Positions 50,669 through 62,500 of a stretch of 64,000 nucleotides of DNA are shown here, in pieces (position 1 is the first letter of the stretch; each line of letters opens with the position of its first letter). The position numbers were made by a program, and so were the translations under genes. The notes under the pieces were generated by a model, which was given only the letters and a program-made list of their open reading frames with translations, made no database searches and was not told where the DNA came from. The DNA is from Rostratula benghalensis (lineage: Eukaryota > Chordata > Aves > Charadriiformes > Rostratulidae): positions 66,502 through 130,501 of the forward strand of contig VXAI01000046.1 of assembly GCA_013399305.1 (NCBI GenBank). Direction: 5' to 3'.

Positions 50669-53600
50669 GTAAGAACAAGAGCAATTTGGAATATGTAAAT
50701 TTTAAATTTCCTGGTTGTTTGCCTGAGTCACCACTGCTTTTAGCAGAGTAGTGTCTAACTCTTCTTGAGATATCGTTTCTTTTACAGGACTCAATGAAAT
50801 GTTCAAATGTTTCCTGCAAGCGTAGCATCATCTAATTAAAATTGTTTTCTTGCAATACTTTGTTTTGGACTTCTAAGGTTTTTTTCTGCTTCCATGGATC
50901 TGGCAAAATTTCAGGGGCGTGAATCACAAAATAAACTGCCTGATGTTTTATATATATATGTTTTATTATTTTGAATGATCTTTCAGTGCTGGTTGTGCGA
51001 AAGTATTTACATATATAATAATACAAAGCTGTATGTGGGTATACGTAAAACTTAACTACTCAGTATCCAGGAAAGGATATGCTTTCTCCCCAGTGAGTCC
51101 AGAAGCTAACCGTATGGAGAATGCTTCTACTTCAGAGCAGTAGAGAGGGATGTTGGCAATATTGTTTATGAGTAAAGACAGAATGATTCAGCTATGGTAA
51201 AAATTCAGATCCCTTTAGTAAGGAGAAGAGTGTGTATAAATATAAAAGCTCTTCTTATTGACATCATATTCCGTATCTAAAAAAGCTGCATACCTAATAT
51301 TTTCTCTTTGTAATTCACCTTTTACGTGTACTGAAGAAGCATCTATTTCTACAGTATCAGATAGGTTAGAATTCCCTTAGTTTTGCTTCTAGAAGCAAAG
51401 TTTTCTCAAACAAGTCAGACTCAAAAGTGAGGTACGTGCACATCGTTCGTGGCCCTTTTTTAATGGAACAGACGTTTTCCCATGTTGTCTTCAACACAGA
51501 TTTTACATCACTGCTCTGAAAACCTGAAAGTGAAACTTGGCTATAAGTGGTTTATAAACCAAGGGACAATTTTATTAACCAGCATGATCTCGTGGTTCTA
51601 TTAATTATGGTAAAAACGGAAAAAACAACAGCAACAAGAAAATGCTGCCATGTCTTTAAAATGAAATATGCTTCAAGAATAGAGGGTTTTAAAAGCATGG
51701 GTAAGGAAGTTTTGTTTCCAGAAAATAAAGTTTTTAAGCTGATGTTCCCAGTGTTTCATCTGAGGCCTTTGGTGGGTTGTTATTTTTCCCTTTTTAAATC
51801 TCTTTTTCTCTTCTACCTCAATGATTCTTCAAAATTTACTTGTATATACTGCTGATAGTCTGCATAACCACACCAGGTGGCCCATCACTGGCTTGCATTT
51901 AGCACTGCTCTCTAAGAACTCCCTTTCTATCACACTCTGACATGACCTGCCTGCACAGTATGAATCAATGCACCAAATACATCGCCTGCATCTCGATTAG
52001 CTTTGGGTCAAAATGCTTGATAAGTGTGTTATGCTGCTTATGGACTCAGACACAGACCAATATGATCATGCTGAAGCTGTTTATTGCAGATGCAGCTCTT
52101 TCATATATAGTGCTTGCTTACATGAGTACACTAACTGGCAATTACTGATTGGATACAAGATCTAGGCAACAAAGCTATAATTGGTTAACAGCAACCCTGA
52201 GAACTTGGCCTTAAGGATCAGCCAAGTCACTGTAGTTAGGGGCAAAGAAGAACTATTAAGCGATTATTTACATCTTCTGGATCTGCTCAGATTTGGTAAC
52301 TTGTTTTGGTCTATTTCAGTTATGTGACCATTTTCTTGCAGAAGAGTTCCTACAGTGTTCTTTCATTTCTGTTTATGCATCCTTCAGGGCATCATGCTAA
52401 GAAATGCTGCCTTTAGGCTGGTATCTTCAAACAAAAGAAATCTAGGAAAGGTGACAAATAGTAGAGTCCATCCTATCATTTTATTCAGAACTTACATCTG
52501 ATTTCTGGCACACCAAGTTTAATCCTTTTTCTGATTCTATGCTGCTATTGTCCATCAGATACAAGCAGTAACAGACTTCAGGATGTTGTAAATCTTTTTT
52601 CAGTCTTATGCTTTATGTGTACCCAGAGAAGCCTTTGCTTTCTGCAGTTACTAATAAATGTGTTCTACCAGAAGGGGAGGCTGGAAAGTGATCTTTCCTC
52701 GGTCCAGGAAATGCTTAGTCCTGTGATTCTTATGGCACATCAAATGGCTTAACAGGTACTGGTACATCACATTAGGGACTTGGGCATGAGAAATTTAAGC
52801 GGGACAATGAGAGCATGAGGCACATGAACTCCAGTTCCTATGATACTTTGAAGCAGCATGCCACTCTTGGTATATTGTTGAACTAACTAAAACTCAGCAA
52901 AACACGACTTTGGAACAGGTCAGTTATCTAGGAATTGCATTTTCTATTAAAAATTATTATGATTACAATTTCACAACACTTTCTAATTTTTAGTAGTGTA
53001 TTTAGTATTTGTTTTATCATCCTTCTTAGTAACAAAAAGTAAGAATATGTTAATTGATGAGGAGAGATGCAATACATGAAGTGTACAATATTTTTTTTCT
53101 GAGATGCCAAAATATAGCTCAAAGCGGAAAAGCTAAATTTCAGTTTCAGACATCTCAGTCTGCTACATATCTGACAATTTGGCAAAAGTCAGCATGACCT
53201 GAGGAAAATTGAGATAATCCACTGCTTGCATCAAGCCCCCTATTACTATTGTCTTTAAATATTGTAACTATTCATACCTACTATGTTGGCATTTTCCCTA
53301 GTTAGTAGATGAAATTTCTTCTCACAATAGAGATTGATTTTTTTTTTTTGTTTGGTTGTTTTGTTGTTGTTGATAACTGCAGTAAGAGAGAGTAACCAGA
53401 TTTGCTCTGGTGTTTTATTTCCCCTTTCCAGTGCATTGGAAACGCAGAATAGCGCCCTGCTGGAACCATTACTTTGCCACAGTGTATTTCACTGATCTGT
53501 GTCTGTGCAGTTTGTTTCTCAAGGATGTGTAAACAAACAGTAAAGTTAAATGATCTGTGAAAGGCTAATGGAGGGGGGCGCACATGAGGTTTTTATAACC

Positions 53601-55110
53601 TGTTCAAATATGGCACATTAGCAGGGTCCCAAGACTTCAGCAACTTTTATAACTGAAATGCTAAAGTTGAACCTTTTCAAGGTTTTTAAAATCCTTTGGT
53701 GTCAGCTAAACTAATTCTGGTGTACAATGAGGCTTTGCAAAACAACAGCTGTTAGCCCCCAGCATGTTTTAGGGTTACATATATACTTCTTAGGCATCCA
53801 TCATAGCTCCTGTTTGTATCTGAGGTGTCTTTTGTTGACAGACAGGGTATACAGGAACGTAAAAGAGACAACAAGTTTAAAGAAATCTCTTAACTTCTAA
53901 CACGGGATGAAGTTATTTCTTTTCTCTTAAAAAGATTGCTTTTTGAGATTCCGATCTATTTTGCCTACATAAATATTACTCTGCTTTCACATTTAATGTT
54001 TTTTTGAAGAGTTATAAAGTAAGCATTGTAGGCATTAGATATACAACAAAATTTTATATTTCCAATATTAAAATGTAAAACAATGTTTTGGAATGCTTTT
54101 TAGAATTTCCGGTGCTTTAAATTATTTATGTTTTTCTGATGGATCAATTTAAACTGTCCGTAATGTGATTTTAGTCAATTTAATGGTGGCTGTCAGATTT
54201 CATAAAAACAAACCCTTTTTCTAGTCTTGTAGTGTTTATTTAGAGTAAGACCATTAAATTATTTAATTATGGAGGGAGAAGGAAAAGGTGAGAGTCCCAA
54301 CGTGCAATTGGAACCGGTTTTCTTATACTGGAATGAACCAGTGACCGTGAGTTATTCTACTGATAGACAGTATTTAAAAGTTGGTGGGTAGTAATTTCTT
54401 GAACATCCTGAAAGTGATAGCAGAAACATTTGGAGCTTGTGGTAGATCAGCATACAACATAGTTCCACAGTTCATTGAAAATTTAGTTCAGACAGTGAAG
54501 GTCTGGTTGAACATTAATGGCAAAAGTTCTTTCAGAAGGGGTCTTTCTGCGCTAGAAGCTGCAAAGTTCTGTTTGCACAGCATCTGTCACAATGAGACAT
54601 CAGCTTGATTAGGGCTTTTGGGTGCTGTAGAAGCACAGCAATAAGAAGAAAGAAAAAAAAAACCCCACAAGTTATTTCTCATGAACAGGTTTTCAGGGTT
54701 TTTTTAACCTAAGAAAAAGATTCGGAAGAAAACTCTTAAGGGAACATACAGAAAAATGTGAAACCTGAAATGGGTATTGAACCTCATGCTGGAGATAGGA
54801 TTTGCTGACATGAGTGCACCTGCAGAGGAATGCATGCTTTGCATGTAACAGAATCATGACAAGGATCTACATTTGGTCCTACAAATATTGCAACAGTGTT
54901 TTAGGAATTTAAAGGAAGGATAAAGCACTGCATCACTAAAATAAGCTATAAATGTTAGCAAACTGTAACTCCATAAACTTTTTATTTAAAGCTTTCTTAA
55001 TGTTACATCAGCTGGTGGTATTGCTGCTGAGTGTGATATGGCATTCCTTTAAGGCATTAGAAAAGAGAGTCTACATTTCATTATATGTGTATTTTTTAAA
55101 TCTATTGCAG
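50669..55110 (+). other. CGNL1: CGNL1 intron 10
   Basis: This is a 4,442-bp phase-0 intron. It contains a minus-strand LTR-like element around 52027-52240 and a T/GTT-rich tract near 53336-53372. No additional exon is recognised. Confidence 0.9.
52027..52240 (-). mobile_element. Solo LTR-like fragment of an endogenous retrovirus, antisense to CGNL1
   Basis: On the minus strand, two CCAAT boxes (52184-52180 and 52152-52148) precede a TATATA box (52109-52104). An AATAAA follows about 20 bases later (52085-52080), at the expected cap region, then a short U5-like segment of about 50 bases ending in CATAACA (52027). This order and spacing match the compact alpharetrovirus-type LTR known from birds. 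No primer-binding site, gag, pol or env remnant was recognised next to it, so it would be a solo LTR. The outer U3 boundary and target-site duplication could not be found, so the coordinate 52240 is approximate. The alternative is chance clustering of AT-rich motifs. Confidence 0.4.
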
Positions 55111-55263
55111 GAGAACATTCGTTGCGTTTCACAGGAACAGCAACAATTAACTCAGCAGTTAAAAGATGAAACTCACCAGAAGGAACAGTTAAAGCAGATA
55201 AAGAATGAAATGGAGAATGAACAATGGAAGCTGAACAGGACTGTTCAAAAGTTACAGGAGGAG
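55111..55263 (+). CDS. CGNL1: CGNL1 exon 11: rod (residues 894-944)
   Basis: This exon has 153 bases (51 codons), symmetric phase 0-0, with acceptor AAATCTATTGCAG and donor GTAGGA. It encodes ENIRCVSQEQQQLTQQLKDE and then the well conserved KNEMENEQWKL and TVQKLQEE. The Gln-rich start resembles the TTQEQKQLSEKLKEE portion of the mammalian rod. Confidence 0.94.
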
Positions 55264-55930
55264 GTAGGAGCTCACTCCAAAGAGGCTAGAGAAATCTAAA
55301 TATTTAACAGACAGAAGCAAATGAGACACATTGTAAATAATAATTATTGTTTTTAAATGTGTAAAAGTGAAATGCAAACTTAGCTATTACACTCCTTAAC
55401 CTAGAGACTGTCAGTAAAAGCTTTTGGGGTTGTAACAGTGCTATCTCTGTAACACTATCTCAAAATACCATTGTAAAACAGTTCTGTTTTGTTAAAACAA
55501 GATCCCAGATTTGAGATCAGTTCTAATGTATGCAGCAGCAGAATTTCAGAGTTCTACAGCTAATTCTGAAAATGCTACTGCATTGGAGTTATTTTGCCAT
55601 CTGTGTGTAAACCATACAACTTAATATTGATATACTGAAGTGTGACTGTGCAGTTCATTATGTCAGTCAGCTGGAAGAACTGCTGACAGAGAAAAAGAGA
55701 GTAGCGTTGATACACATACTATTAGAAAATAACCTTAGTGTATTGTGTTTTCACACTTCTGCATAGACATTTATTTGCTTGGGAACACGTTTGGTAGATT
55801 TTTCCACCTGGAAATACTGAGCTGAATATTGAAGCCGGAGAAAAAAAATCCCTTTTGCTCTACTAAACATGATGGAACCTTTTGTAGCTCTATTTTAGGA
55901 AAAAAAAATTATATGTACTTTTTTCCCCAG
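55264..55930 (+). other. CGNL1: CGNL1 intron 11
   Basis: This is a 667-bp phase-0 intron from GTAGGA to TTTTTTCCCCAG. Nothing else is seen in it. Confidence 0.93.
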
Positions 55931-56101
55931 ATGTCTGAAATGGTAGAGGTTTCAAGAACATCAGCTCTGGAGCTTCAGAACCAGCTTGATGAATACAAGG
56001 AGAAAAATCGCAGGGAACTTGCAGATGTACAGAGACAATTAAAAGAGAAAGATCTTGAGGTAGAGAAATCACGCCTCACAACCGTGAGAATGCAAGATGA
56101 G
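55931..56101 (+). CDS. CGNL1: CGNL1 exon 12: rod (residues 945-1001)
   Basis: This exon has 171 bases (57 codons), symmetric phase 0-0. It contains MSEMVEVSRTSALELQNQLD and YKEKNRREL, among the most conserved stretches of the rod, then QRQLKEKDLEVEKSRL. The strong pyrimidine tract TTTTTTCCCCAG precedes it and donor GTAATA follows. It shows myosin-tail-like heptads with no proline. Confidence 0.95.
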
Positions 56102-58467
56102 GTAATAACTTGTAAGTTCAGTGACAAATTCTATCCTTTGACCCAGAATTCAGCTCAGTTTCCAAGACAATGAATGTTTGCTGTCATGCCTTTGTGTACT
56201 TCATCATGAGGGACTGATCTCCATCAGCATGCTTTTCAGTGTCATTCTTCATGATGATGATCAACTTGTAACTTCTGCCAGGGAAATGGGGTTTCCTGTT
56301 TATGACATACATTCATTTGTCAAGCACTGTATTTATCTTAGAAGATATGACAAAGATTCCATTGATGATCTGGTGCTCTTTTAATGCCTGCTACTGAAGG
56401 AACTGGGAATGTGGAAATATTCTTGTGTGAGGAAAAAAAACCCAACAGTTATTTAGGAAAAAAAAAAAAAAGAAGAGAAAATTCTGTCTCTGAAGGATTG
56501 GACTTACATTCTCCTCTTCCTTCCTGTGAGCCCAGTTGCAGATTTAAATGACAAAGGTGTCTGCGCAGCCACAATCTTGAAGTGTCTGCCTCTTAGCATA
56601 TAAATTTTGCTATAAAGGCATGCCAGTCTCTTAAAGATATGCAATTATTCTGCAATTGGAAAAGCTATGAGAATACACTAGTCACAGATGTTTTCTGCAT
56701 GTAGAATATTTTAATAGTTTTATTTTTCCAGTTTAGAACTTCCTTCGTGTTGTCCTCTCCCCTTAAACTTGTTTTAAATTCAGTTTAAAAGAACAGCAAT
56801 GGAAGAAAGTATAGTTATTATATATTATTCTGCCTTCCTTCTATATTCCCATCCCATTCAGGGCTGGAGAACCTTTGTAAAGGGATGAAGACTCATAATG
56901 ACATGTGAAAGATAGAACTGGGATGTTCAGAACATGGCTCCTAAGTTGAATAAATTAGAATAGCTTAAATAAAGAAATATGTATACGCATGTGTGTGTGA
57001 ATATATATGCAGACACTGTATTTACATTTATTATGAAAAATATTTTGGTTTTATGTATTATAACTACAAAACAAATACAAAGAAAAATTCAGAGCAAAAC
57101 AAACCATTATTTGATGTAAAGATAATCCAAACACTATATAAAGGACAAAATATTACTAGTTGTGTAATTTTACACATCCATGAGGTACTATTAAAAATCC
57201 TAGGGCTTTAAAAATGTAGTATGTCAACTAGCTGCAAAAGAGGAAACAAAATCTGAAAACATAGAGTAGTCGGGTTAAACAGCAGACTTTCTAGAGAGAC
57301 TAAAAATTTAGGACAGTTGAAAGTCTTTATTATCTCTTCCTCTTTTGTGTTTAACAAGAAGTACAAATAGACAGTCCTACTCAAAGTGGAAAAAGTCTGC
57401 TGTCTGTCAAAATCACTTTAGGTTGGTGTCATAGTGCACAAAACATTCTTTTTGAGAGTCTCATTAAAAGCCAAGGATTATAATGGTCATGGCAATGTGA
57501 GTATCATCATCTTCGTCTTGCAATACAGTATAGGAGTTCTTCATTGTTGCGTCTCTTCTAAGTTCTCTGTGGATACATAAAGGATCCCAATCTTGATAGC
57601 TGTCAATCCAAAGTTATTCTAAAACATTAAATGCATATGAAATGCTATTAGTATACAGATGTCTGCATTTAACTAGCTGTTCACCAAGTCATGCAGCTAT
57701 TCAAGGTTTTGTTGTCAGGATTTAGCAATAGGTAGCAAACTCTGTAAACAGTCACCAGTAGCTTTGTCGCTAAAAGAAGCAACTGACTTAACAGAGGAAG
57801 AATATGGAATGTATGAAGAAGAAAAAAAAAATCTTATCTTTTATATGCTTATTACAAGTATAAGGAATGATCATAGATCATAGTCTCACCTAAACATCTT
57901 GTATTTTTTTTAAAAGTACTATGAAGGTTTTAGATAATTTTGAATACACTCTGTTGCTAGAGTAGGAAAGTTTTCCTCAGGAGGACTGCTATATCTAAGA
58001 GTTACACTAATACATATGTATGTTAGCAATTATGTCAGTGATAAAATGCTGTCATTGAAGTGCTTCAGACATACAAATTACATAATTATTTTAAAGCTAA
58101 AGTATTGGTAGTTTGAAAAGCAAAGGAATAATATTGCAAGAGTTCCAAAGGTATAACCATTTAGAAAGTTATAAAAAATTTTGCTTGATGTAACTGGGTA
58201 AAAAAAAATGAATGAAAAATAAATTAAAAAAGCCCCAGTACATGTAATTGTTACTGTATAACCTGTATTATGAAGTGTCTCTTTAGCACTGGTATTTAAA
58301 CGAAGTTTATTTTCTTGGTGCCACCTTGTGGATAAAACAGAAATTACTGTGAAAAGTAGTATAATTGCAATTTCTGACACGCTTCTGGATCAGTCATGTT
58401 TGTAGTTAGTCCCCTTTACTGAGTTACAGTATAAAGTGTATCACCATAATCTTATTTGAAATTTCAG
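56102..58467 (+). other. CGNL1: CGNL1 intron 12
   Basis: This is a 2,366-bp phase-0 intron with short A runs (near 56458-56471) and AT-rich sequence. No exon or element is recognised. Confidence 0.92.
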
Positions 58468-58629
58468 ATGCGTCTTATGGAAGAAAACTTGAGGGATCAC
58501 CAGAGAGCTCAGGATGAGGCAATAACAAAAACTCAGCTGCTGGAACAGACTGTGAAAAGCTTGGAGTATGAGCTGGAAGCAAAAAACCACTTAAAAGACG
58601 ATCGGGCAAGACAAATCAAACTAATGGAG
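58468..58629 (+). CDS. CGNL1: CGNL1 exon 13: rod (residues 1002-1055)
   Basis: This exon has 162 bases (54 codons), symmetric phase 0-0, with acceptor TTTGAAATTTCAG and donor GTATAA. It encodes MRLMEENLRDHQRAQDEAIT, then LLEQTVKSLEYELEAKNHL and KDDRARQIKLME, colinear with mammalian paracingulin. Confidence 0.95.
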
Positions 58630-59433
58630 GTATAAGACATTTTTAAATGTTGGTGTCTTATTAGGATTGATTAAAATAATTTTGGTATTTCAAGTGGATT
58701 CTAGCTGGGAAGAAACAAAAAAAAAAATGTTGATGAAAATTCATGTAGTACTACTGCAGGAATTGTTCTGGTATGTGCTAAAGGTGATCTTTAGCAATGT
58801 GTTTTAAATTTCATTTGTTCTCTCACCATTTTAATTTACTATCTTTTTAATTAATTTTCTTTAGAGTTTATCAGGCAACATTCTATAATTTTGGTTCATA
58901 GGCCTATCACTCAAAACTTCAAAAGTACTCAGAAGAATAAGTTTTATTTAGCATCTAAAATAACTCATTTCAGGAGCCTAAATAACTGGTTATTCCAACT
59001 ATGTTACAGGGCTGGCTTCATAACTGTTCAGATCAACCAAGCTGTCATTTGAATTTCAAAAACAAACATTTTTATACCTTTGCACTCATATGAAACGAAA
59101 TTTGTCTTCCCAATGTATAGTGGAACTTAGATGTTCTAAAAATAATCTCTAGAAACATTACAGAATTTCTCTTATTTTCTTGGAGTTGGAGGGAGTGATT
59201 AAATAAGGACATGAAACTGCTATTTTACTTGTCATACAAGTTAATTTCAAAGGCTTATCTACCTCCCATCTCTTTTTCTAGAATTCTGTATGTGTTTTCA
59301 GAGGCATTTCACTTTTAAAGCCTATTCTTTCAGCAAGTTTGAGTCCTTGAAGTTTAAGGAAAAATGTCTTGGTAGCAATCTGAAGAGGATGGGAAGGTAG
59401 TATGTTGAAATTACTTTTCTTTGTTCCACTTAG
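58630..59433 (+). other. CGNL1: CGNL1 intron 13
   Basis: This is an 804-bp phase-0 intron ending TTTGTTCCACTTAG. Nothing else is recognised. Confidence 0.93.
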
Positions 59434-59523
59434 GACAAGTTATCTCACCTGGAACTTGAGCTTGATGAAGAAAAGACTAATTCAGATTTGCTGTCTGAGA
59501 GGATCAGTAGATGCAGAGAACAG
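59434..59523 (+). CDS. CGNL1: CGNL1 exon 14: rod (residues 1056-1085), last exon in window
   Basis: This exon has 90 bases (30 codons), symmetric phase 0-0. It encodes DKLSHLELELDEEK, then NSDLLSERISRCREQ, matching the rod just before the MEQLRNELLQER segment of mammalian CGNL1. The donor is GTATTT. The next exon, expected to begin near MEQL, was not found before base 64,000, so the gene continues to the right. Confidence 0.94.
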
Positions 59524-62500
59524 GTATTTGAACAAGTTTTCCAACTCATATGTAATGATGTGAAAAAAGTGTTATTAGGATCTCAAACAATATTGATTGA
59601 ATAGTGATTAGCAATAGGGTTTATATATTAAAAAAAACCCCAAAACAAGTTTCACAAACATGATTAAAAATTCTTTCCTGTTTTCCTAACTGGAAAGCCG
59701 ACACAGAATGCACATGAAGACTGAAAGCCAGTATCCTCTGATATTCTTGATGCAGTGAGCTTCATGTGTGCAGGGATAATGCTATCTTAAGCTTAGTTTT
59801 AGGTGGTGAGACTATCAAAGGAAGCCTCGTTGTACAAAGTACCTTAGATTGAAATATCACAATTTTTTAACCATACTGAAAAGTAGGCCAGCATAATATT
59901 TGTCTAGAAGACAGTTTGCATTGAGGTAGAACACATGACAGTCTGTTCTGTTTTCATTTCTCTCTTTCTCCAGAAAAAAAGAATTGCTGACATTCTTTTG
60001 AATAGCTTTCATTTCAGAGGGACAACTTGAAGTGAAATGTTACTTTCTGAGTCTTTTCAATGAAATTGTCTACTCTGCTGAGAGAGATGGAGAGTTCTAA
60101 AGGAAGTTAGAGCTCAGCTTTCTTTCATGTGTCTTGAAAACATCAAGGCATCATTACAACTTTGTTGGGTCTCAGGTTACTGAGATTCTCTTTGGCTGCA
60201 GAATTGGTTTTTTGCTATTACTCCACTGATATTGTACAGACTCTGAGTCAGTGGGTGAAAGAGAATGTCAAGGATCCATAATGATGTGGGGTCATGCTAT
60301 TGTTAAATTAGGAAACCTTTCATACTAGAGTCTATGCCTGTGTTGTAAGCCTGGGATAAAAGAACCTTAGCCATAGCTGCCCTAGTGGCTACTCTAGTAA
60401 GTTAATTTGCTAACTGAATGGAAACCTGAAATACAGATGGGTAACCAAATAGTTACATAATGCGTAAAAGCCCTGTTTATTTTGAGGTCTGGAGTTTCTC
60501 ATTTCACACATGAGTTACAAAGGTTGCTTTCTTTTGATTTTATGCCAGAATGACTTAGTCAAATTACAGAAGAGTATTCCAGGGGCTACTAAACATTTAT
60601 AATGACATGTGAATGGATTGGGTTTGGTAATGTTTGTATTTCTGTAAATGCTTTTTCTTCTTATTATAAATTTGTTATTTTAATATACTGTTAATGAACT
60701 ATAAGACTCTAGTGTCTAGTGAGAACATGAAAAACAACTGGTTCTATTTTACATGAATTTAAATGTTTGAATAAACATTGGCAAGGCAGATAGTTCACAT
60801 CTTGTTACTGTGAAATGTTACCATTTTTTAATTTAAACACCTTTTTGAATCTGTGAATGTCTGGATGGGACACTGTTCTCATCGTACCTACCTCATTCTC
60901 AAGAAGTACCACAACAAAGTGGAAACAGTAAAAAAGTTTTGGGGGAAGGTGGATAATATCCTATTAGTTTTTAAATGATAAGTTATAAGCAACTCTGGAA
61001 AGAGCAAAATGGTCAATAAACACACATATGTAGAAAGCTAGAGCACTCGGCTGCCCTTTGAGTCTAAAGTGAGCAGGGACAGGGTACATTTCAGTAAGTG
61101 AGCATGGTTTTTTCCCACCTCTTGCAATTTTTGTTTTTGGAAACATAATTGAAAATTACTTAAGATACCCTCATCAGTTCTGTGAAAATGCAAACTGAGT
61201 CGATTGACTTCAGAATTGTTTCCAGTAAATGTGAAAAAAAGACTAGCAGTTTCCATGGCAATTTTATAATAAATATAGAAGGATAAAATTGTATTGACTG
61301 CATCATTCACTTGGTTGATAAAGTGTTGCCAATGGATAGCTGTGTACCTCCTCTTTAGCTGGCACCAGGTGTGGGAAACAGACAGATGAAAACATGGACA
61401 TGAAGGTTGCTTTTTAGTTATGAAGCATCAAAGAAGTTTGTTTGGCTTAAGCTTATTTGTTTGTTAAACATGGTTTTTTTGGTCACATACTTGAGAATTG
61501 TGTATGTATAGTTATATAGGCACACATGTATACATACGTATATTACTTTTTCCTACTTAAGAAACATGTGCTGTGAACTTAGTGCAAGATAGTAAACAGT
61601 AGTGATGGCATTTAAAATAGTAGAAATCAAATTGTTTTCACTAATAATGAGCTCAACAGCTGCTTCTAATCCTAAATCCTAAAGCTGGCACAAGACACTG
61701 TTATGTCTAATAAGGCTTTGTAAAATCTGATACTATTGCTTTTCTCAATTCTTTTTTGTTAGCATTCTTCAAATCCAGCTGTGATACCTGTTGCCTTAAG
61801 CTGCAGAAATTGTTTATTCTTTTAACGTAATTAGAATATATTAGATATATGAAAGGTAGAATGTGAAACACAAAGCTCTGCATGGTACATACCCAGAGCC
61901 TATTTTAACCGCTGTAAAATAAGTGAAAAGTATGAGCACATTTTGGCATACAACTGCTCTTTTTCCTTTGTTCATGTTAATTATGTGTTTACTAATGAAA
62001 AGTGCAAGGAGATAAGTGAAAACAGTCTCCATTTCCCCCAGCGAGAATCGTGTCTTGCTGCCCTTCTCTTTTTACAAACTCTTGTGTGATTTGCATGCAG
62101 CTTTCTGATCCTTGTCAGATACAGTACGTCTCTCTCCCACTGTTTTTCGGTGAAGCTGCCTTTACCACGAAGTGTCCAACAACAGTAGCAGTCATCTTGG
62201 AAATATAATAATTGTCCTCTAAACAATTCTTTAATTTGAGATCTTAGGAAGGTTGCACAAATTTGTCACAGCCTTTGAGCACAGTAAGAGCACAGTAGAA
62301 CTTTAGAGTGGTCCGTTGAGCAAATCCCTACATAAAAGCTTTCTTCAGTTAACAGTTGCCTTTTTAATTTGTCTTTCATTTTACTACAAATTTTGCTTTA
62401 TTTCTTCTGTGTCTGTCTTCATGGCTAAAGCCAGAATAAAGCTGAATAAAGTAATCCCTCGCTTTATAACTTTTTTCATATATTTAATGAATAAATGCAG

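Noticed and set aside
54773..54783. Exact minus-strand match to the Pol III B-box consensus in intron 10 (possible tRNA or tRNA-derived SINE)
   Set aside because: The neighbouring sequence does not fold into a proper T arm or cloverleaf and no convincing A box was found at the right spacing.
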